Below, piece after piece: positions 8,571 through 10,548 of a stretch of DNA of 10,548 nucleotides (positions are counted from its first letter, which is position 1; each line of letters begins with the position of its first letter). This DNA comes from Anaerolineales bacterium UBA3905 (GTDB lineage Bacteria > Chloroflexota > Anaerolineae > Caldilineales > Caldilineaceae). The notes below the pieces were generated by a model. That model was not told the DNA's origin. It was given only the letters and a program-made list of their open reading frames with translations, and did no database searches. The translations under genes were made by a program, and so were the position numbers. Location: assembly GCA_002391565.1 (NCBI GenBank), contig DGFH01000063.1:1-10548 (forward strand). Direction: 5' to 3'.

Positions 8571-8913
8571 ACGACAACGGGCGTAGCAGGCGACGAATTG
8601 ACCGCCATCCCCTCTAATTCCCAACCATCAAATGTACTATCCACCAATCTGACGCGTTCTGCCAATCGACCGATGGCATTTCAAGAGAAGACTTGTACCA
8701 TGTTTACTAGAAAGAAGGCTAGTGATTCGAGAGCTAAGAAGCCAATCTCACCTCGGTGATGAGACTCCAGAACGAACCAACGGCGCATACAACGACGCTG
8801 GAGCACCGCAACAGAAGAATGTACACGCCTCACGGAAAAAGGCGTTTACAGGATATAGTCAGTCAGTTGGTAGAGGCAGTCAATCCGATTCAATGCTCAA
8901 CAGGAGGAGCACC
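8571..8913 (+). other. Gene-free leader region before the pilin gene, with several possible RNA hairpins
   Basis: I see no convincing gene in these 343 bases. They must hold the promoter of the pilus operon. The distal half has consecutive inverted repeats: ACTAG/CTAGT (8706-8710, 8719-8723), TCTCA/TGAGA (8746-8750, 8760-8764), CTCCAG/CTGGAG (8765-8770, 8798-8803), and a nine-position stem with one mismatch (8821-8829, 8841-8849). A TATAGT at 8854-8859 matches five of six of the -10 consensus but lacks a good -35 at the right distance, and the TTGACC at 8598-8603 lacks a -10. The Shine-Dalgarno AGGAGG at 8902-8907 ends the region. It does not match riboswitch classes that I can recognise. Confidence 0.5.
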
Positions 8914-9102
8914 ATGCTTACGTATTACTACCTGGTTCTGAAGGCGTATCTCAACAAGGAAGAAGGGCAGGACTTGATTGAATATGCCCTGATCGCCGGT
9001 CTGTTGGCGCTCGCTGCGGTGGCCGCACTGACGATGATGAGCGGCTCGCTGGAGACGCTGTGGAACAACCTGAGCGCTGCGCTGGGAGATGCGGCCGGTT
9101 GA
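8914..9102 (+). CDS. flp: Flp/Fap-type pilin (Tad type IVc pilus)
   Basis: The 62-residue prepilin is the major subunit candidate of a Tad pilus. A short positively charged leader of 18 residues ends in KEEG, and cleavage after Gly18 leaves QDLIEYALIAG..., the Flp signature G|xxxxEY, with Glu at mature position 5. The following 20 hydrophobic residues (about 21-41) form the helix that anchors the pilin and packs the filament, and the mature protein is only 44 residues, as usual for Flp. The start is certain: AGGAGG at 8902-8907 sits six bases before the ATG. An in-frame open stretch continues upstream to 8722 but has no pilin character. It is the first gene of the pilus operon, 96 bases before tadE. 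Confidence 0.95.
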   Translation: MLTYYYLVLKAYLNKEEGQDLIEYALIAGLLALAAVAALTMMSGSLETLWNNLSAALGDAAG

Positions 9103-9139
9103 TCCGTCGCCCACGACGCACACACTATAGTTGTCTGAC

Positions 9140-9177
9140 CTGGTAGCGCCGGCGCTTGCGAAGAAGGCGCCGGCCAG
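9140..9177 (+). promoter_or_regulatory. Stable intercistronic hairpin between pilin and tadE
   Basis: GCCGGCGC (9148-9155) pairs perfectly with GCGCCGGC (9167-9174) around an 11-base loop. Outer bases CTGG (9140-9143) and CCAG (9174-9177) can extend the stem past a bulge if one inner pair is given up. No T-tract follows, so it is not a standard terminator. A GC-rich stem right after a pilin gene is the kind of element that stabilises the upstream message or lowers read-through, which would keep pilin more abundant than TadE. That role is inferred. Confidence 0.6.
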
Positions 9178-9198
9178 TATAGGCCACGAGGGGGCACT

Positions 9199-9609
9199 AT
9201 GAAACCTCGCTACGGCCAGGAAAGAGGACAGGATTTGGTCGAGTATGCCCTAGTCCTGCCCCTCTTTCTTTTTCTGGCGCTCAGTATCATCGAATTAAGT
9301 CTGCTATTCTTTGACTATGTCACGGTCTCGAATGCAGCACGCGAAGGGGCACGCGCAGGGATTGTGGCGACATCGGACGCCTGCAACCGGGCATGTGTGG
9401 ATGCCTTGGCGGAGACGGCAGCACGTCAATTGACCACTGGTTTGCTTAATGAACGCCTCCAGGTCATCGTGACGCACCCGGACGTGGATGTGGTGCAGGT
9501 GGAGGTGCAGTATCGTGCGCCGCTGCTCACACGCATGATTGTGGAGGCGGTAGGCGGGGTTGGGTCGGTGGACATTTCGTCTGTTGCAACCATGATGAGT
9601 GAAGGCTGA
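9199..9609 (+). CDS. tadE: TadE-family pseudopilin
   Basis: The 136-residue protein begins with a short polar leader ending in ERG, then G|QDLVEYALVLPLFLFLAL, a prepilin-like hydrophobic helix (about residues 17-38). The prepilin-peptidase site after Gly10 has Glu at +5, almost identical to the pilin upstream. The TadE motif SNAAREGARAG lies at 44-54, followed by an extracytoplasmic domain of about 80 residues. Two close cysteines, Cys62 and Cys66, could form a disulfide outside the membrane. TadE proteins are minor pseudopilins needed for Tad pilus assembly. The ATG at 9199 has GAGGGGG at 9188-9194, four bases upstream. It is 30 bases before cpaB, in the same operon. Confidence 0.93.
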   Translation: MKPRYGQERGQDLVEYALVLPLFLFLALSIIELSLLFFDYVTVSNAAREGARAGIVATSDACNRACVDALAETAARQLTTGLLNERLQVIVTHPDVDVVQVEVQYRAPLLTRMIVEAVGGVGSVDISSVATMMSEG

Positions 9610-9639
9610 GCAGGGGGCTGAGTCTGAAAGGGTCAAGCC

Positions 9640-10461
9640 ATGTCACGCATGAAGGGACTAATCTGGTTTGTCGCAGGGATCATATTGGCGTTGCTCGCCG
9701 GTTTCGTCGCCTACTCGACCCTGACGCGTGTTGCGGAGACGCCAGTTCAGCCGGGGGATGCCGGCCCAGTGGTGAAGATCGTCGTAGCAAATCGCAACAT
9801 CCCGGCGCGGACTTTATTAACGTTGGAAGATCTGGTGGAAGCGGATTTTCCGGCGGACGCCGTGCCCGACGGCCAGATCAACGGCATCAATGACGCGGTT
9901 GGTAAACTCACATTAGTGCCGATTTACAGTGGCGAGCCGGTGACTGCACAAAAGTTGGTCGATCCCAATGTGGTTGGCGCAGATAGCCGCACCTCGGTTT
10001 TCCTCAATACAGATCAAGTATTAATGGCGGTGCCGGCTCAGGATCTCATGAGCCGAGTTGGCGTTCTGAAGCCTGGAGATCGCATCGACCTGCTGTACTC
10101 GCTGCCGTTTCCTGAGAATCGTGGCATTGGAGGCGCCGAGGCTGCAGACCAAAGTGAACAGAGCACCTTTGTTTTGTTGCAGAATATTACGATCGTTGGC
10201 ATGACGGGGAGCATCCAGCCGGTGCAGGTGGAGACAACTGCACCGGAGGATGTGGCTGCCTCCACTACGCTTCGGCCAGATGCATTACTGGTGACGTTGC
10301 CGCCGCAAGACGCCTTGACCCTCAAATATCTGATTGACGCAGGGGGCATCCTTGACATTGTGTTGCGTGCGCCCGGCGTTGAGCGCCCATTTGAAACGAA
10401 TCCGGTGGATATTGATTACCTGATCAATCGATACAGCATACCGACCGGTCCTGGTCGATAA
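9640..10461 (+). CDS. cpaB: CpaB/RcpC-type Flp pilus assembly protein with SAF domain
   Basis: The 273-residue protein has one N-terminal membrane segment (about 7-26), followed by a periplasmic/extracytoplasmic SAF domain. The SAF start is VVKIVVANRNIPARTLLTLEDL (residues 44-65), with LVPIYSGEPVTAQKLVDP at 92-109, the typical CpaB core. The RcpC/CpaB C-terminal part shows VGVLKPGDRIDLLYSL (140-155), LLQNITIVG (179-187) and a third strand block around DALLVTLPPQDALTLKYLIDAG (214-235). CpaB proteins support Tad pilus assembly, in diderms near the secretin. Its presence here, in a possibly monoderm lineage, suggests a role at the cell wall. ATG 9640 has AAAGGG at 9627-9632, seven bases upstream. 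It is the third gene of the operon. Confidence 0.93.
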   Translation: MSRMKGLIWFVAGIILALLAGFVAYSTLTRVAETPVQPGDAGPVVKIVVANRNIPARTLLTLEDLVEADFPADAVPDGQINGINDAVGKLTLVPIYSGEPVTAQKLVDPNVVGADSRTSVFLNTDQVLMAVPAQDLMSRVGVLKPGDRIDLLYSLPFPENRGIGGAEAADQSEQSTFVLLQNITIVGMTGSIQPVQVETTAPEDVAASTTLRPDALLVTLPPQDALTLKYLIDAGGILDIVLRAPGVERPFETNPVDIDYLINRYSIPTGPGR

Positions 10462-10511
10462 ACACGTAGTATTGTTGATACAAGAAATTTTTCCGTCCAT
10501 GATGGGATGAA

Positions 10512-10532
10512 GGGGCTGGAAAAACCAGCCCC
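10512..10532 (+). promoter_or_regulatory. GC-rich hairpin at the cpaB-downstream gene junction
   Basis: GGGGCTGG (10512-10519) pairs with CCAGCCCC (10525-10532) around a loop of five A residues. There is no T-tract after it, and the possible ribosome binding site GAAGGTG (10533-10539) begins directly at the stem base. It could modulate translation of the next gene or mark a processing point. A role as terminator is unlikely. Confidence 0.55.
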
Positions 10533-10543
10533 GAAGGTGTGAC

Positions 10544-10548
10544 ATGAT
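10544..10548 (+). CDS. Probable start of the next tad/cpa gene, cut by the window edge
   Basis: An ATG at 10544-10546 follows the ribosome-binding-like GAAGGTG at a spacing of four bases. Only one codon and two bases are visible, so the product cannot be named. By Tad operon convention, genes such as those for the CpaE/TadZ or CpaF/TadA proteins would be expected after cpaB. This is inference from context only. Confidence 0.35.

Noticed and set aside
8757..8778. Hammerhead-ribozyme-like string TGATGAG followed by CGAA
   Set aside because: The essential C of the CUGAUGA core is G here and the required flanking stems and cleavage site are not visible.
8722..8913. In-frame extension of the pilin gene
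   Set aside because: The AGGAGG site at 8902-8907 fixes the start at 8914, and an 82-residue leader would be far outside the Flp prepilin range.
8571..8913. Class I cyclic-di-GMP riboswitch before the pilin gene
   Set aside because: Neither the conserved core strings nor the tetraloop-receptor arrangement could be found by eye.
10512..10532. Hairpin after cpaB as an operon terminator
   Set aside because: No T-tract follows on the plus strand and a ribosome binding site with ATG follows immediately.

Overview
The window looks like chromosomal DNA of moderately high GC from a bacterium, most plausibly a member of the Chloroflexota (Caldilineae/Anaerolineae-like). That placement is an inference from the gene mix (a YprB-type exonuclease with a helical-repeat tail, a YyaL-type thioredoxin protein, a divergent Lnt-like enzyme, and a Flp/TadE/CpaB pilus cluster) and from recall of such genomes. 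No marker gene in the window proves it.

Two oppositely oriented blocks meet at a short divergent promoter region around 6699-6753. Leftward (minus strand), in order of transcription, are: a class I SAM-dependent methyltransferase (6698-5865), a YprB-like DEDD exonuclease (5855-4470), an SCP2 sterol-carrier-domain protein (4393-4004), an iron-dependent alcohol dehydrogenase (3968-2805), an Lnt-like membrane N-acyltransferase (2588-1035), and the 5' part of a YyaL/DUF255 thioredoxin-fold protein (919-1, cut by the window edge). The methyltransferase and exonuclease are 9 bases apart and SCP2 and the dehydrogenase 35 bases apart, so they look like co-transcribed pairs. The 216-base gap before the Lnt-like gene holds tandem repeats, an inverted repeat and operator-like symmetry, so that gene probably has its own signals.

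Rightward (plus strand), recJ (6754-8490) is followed by a perfect 22-bp terminator hairpin. A gene-free stretch of about 340 bases with several possible RNA hairpins comes next. After it begins a Tad/Flp type IVc pilus operon: Flp pilin (8914-9102), TadE pseudopilin (9199-9609), CpaB/RcpC (9640-10461), and probably the start codon of the next tad gene at the right edge. Pilin and TadE share a nearly identical G|QDL(I/V)EYAL prepilin-peptidase site, so one peptidase could mature both. Stable hairpins without U-tracts lie between pilin and tadE and after cpaB.

The observations most worth a second look are: (1) the recJ promoter, whose TATAAT box is placed so that transcription should begin at the A of the ATG (a leaderless mRNA) while overlapping a divergent promoter for the methyltransferase; (2) the hairpin-rich leader before the pilin gene; (3) the Lnt-like enzyme with an intact Glu-Lys-Cys triad but a shortened catalytic loop; and (4) four copies of a 14-base repeat that run into the stop codon of the alcohol dehydrogenase gene. 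I did not find clear evidence of a wholly new multi-gene system.
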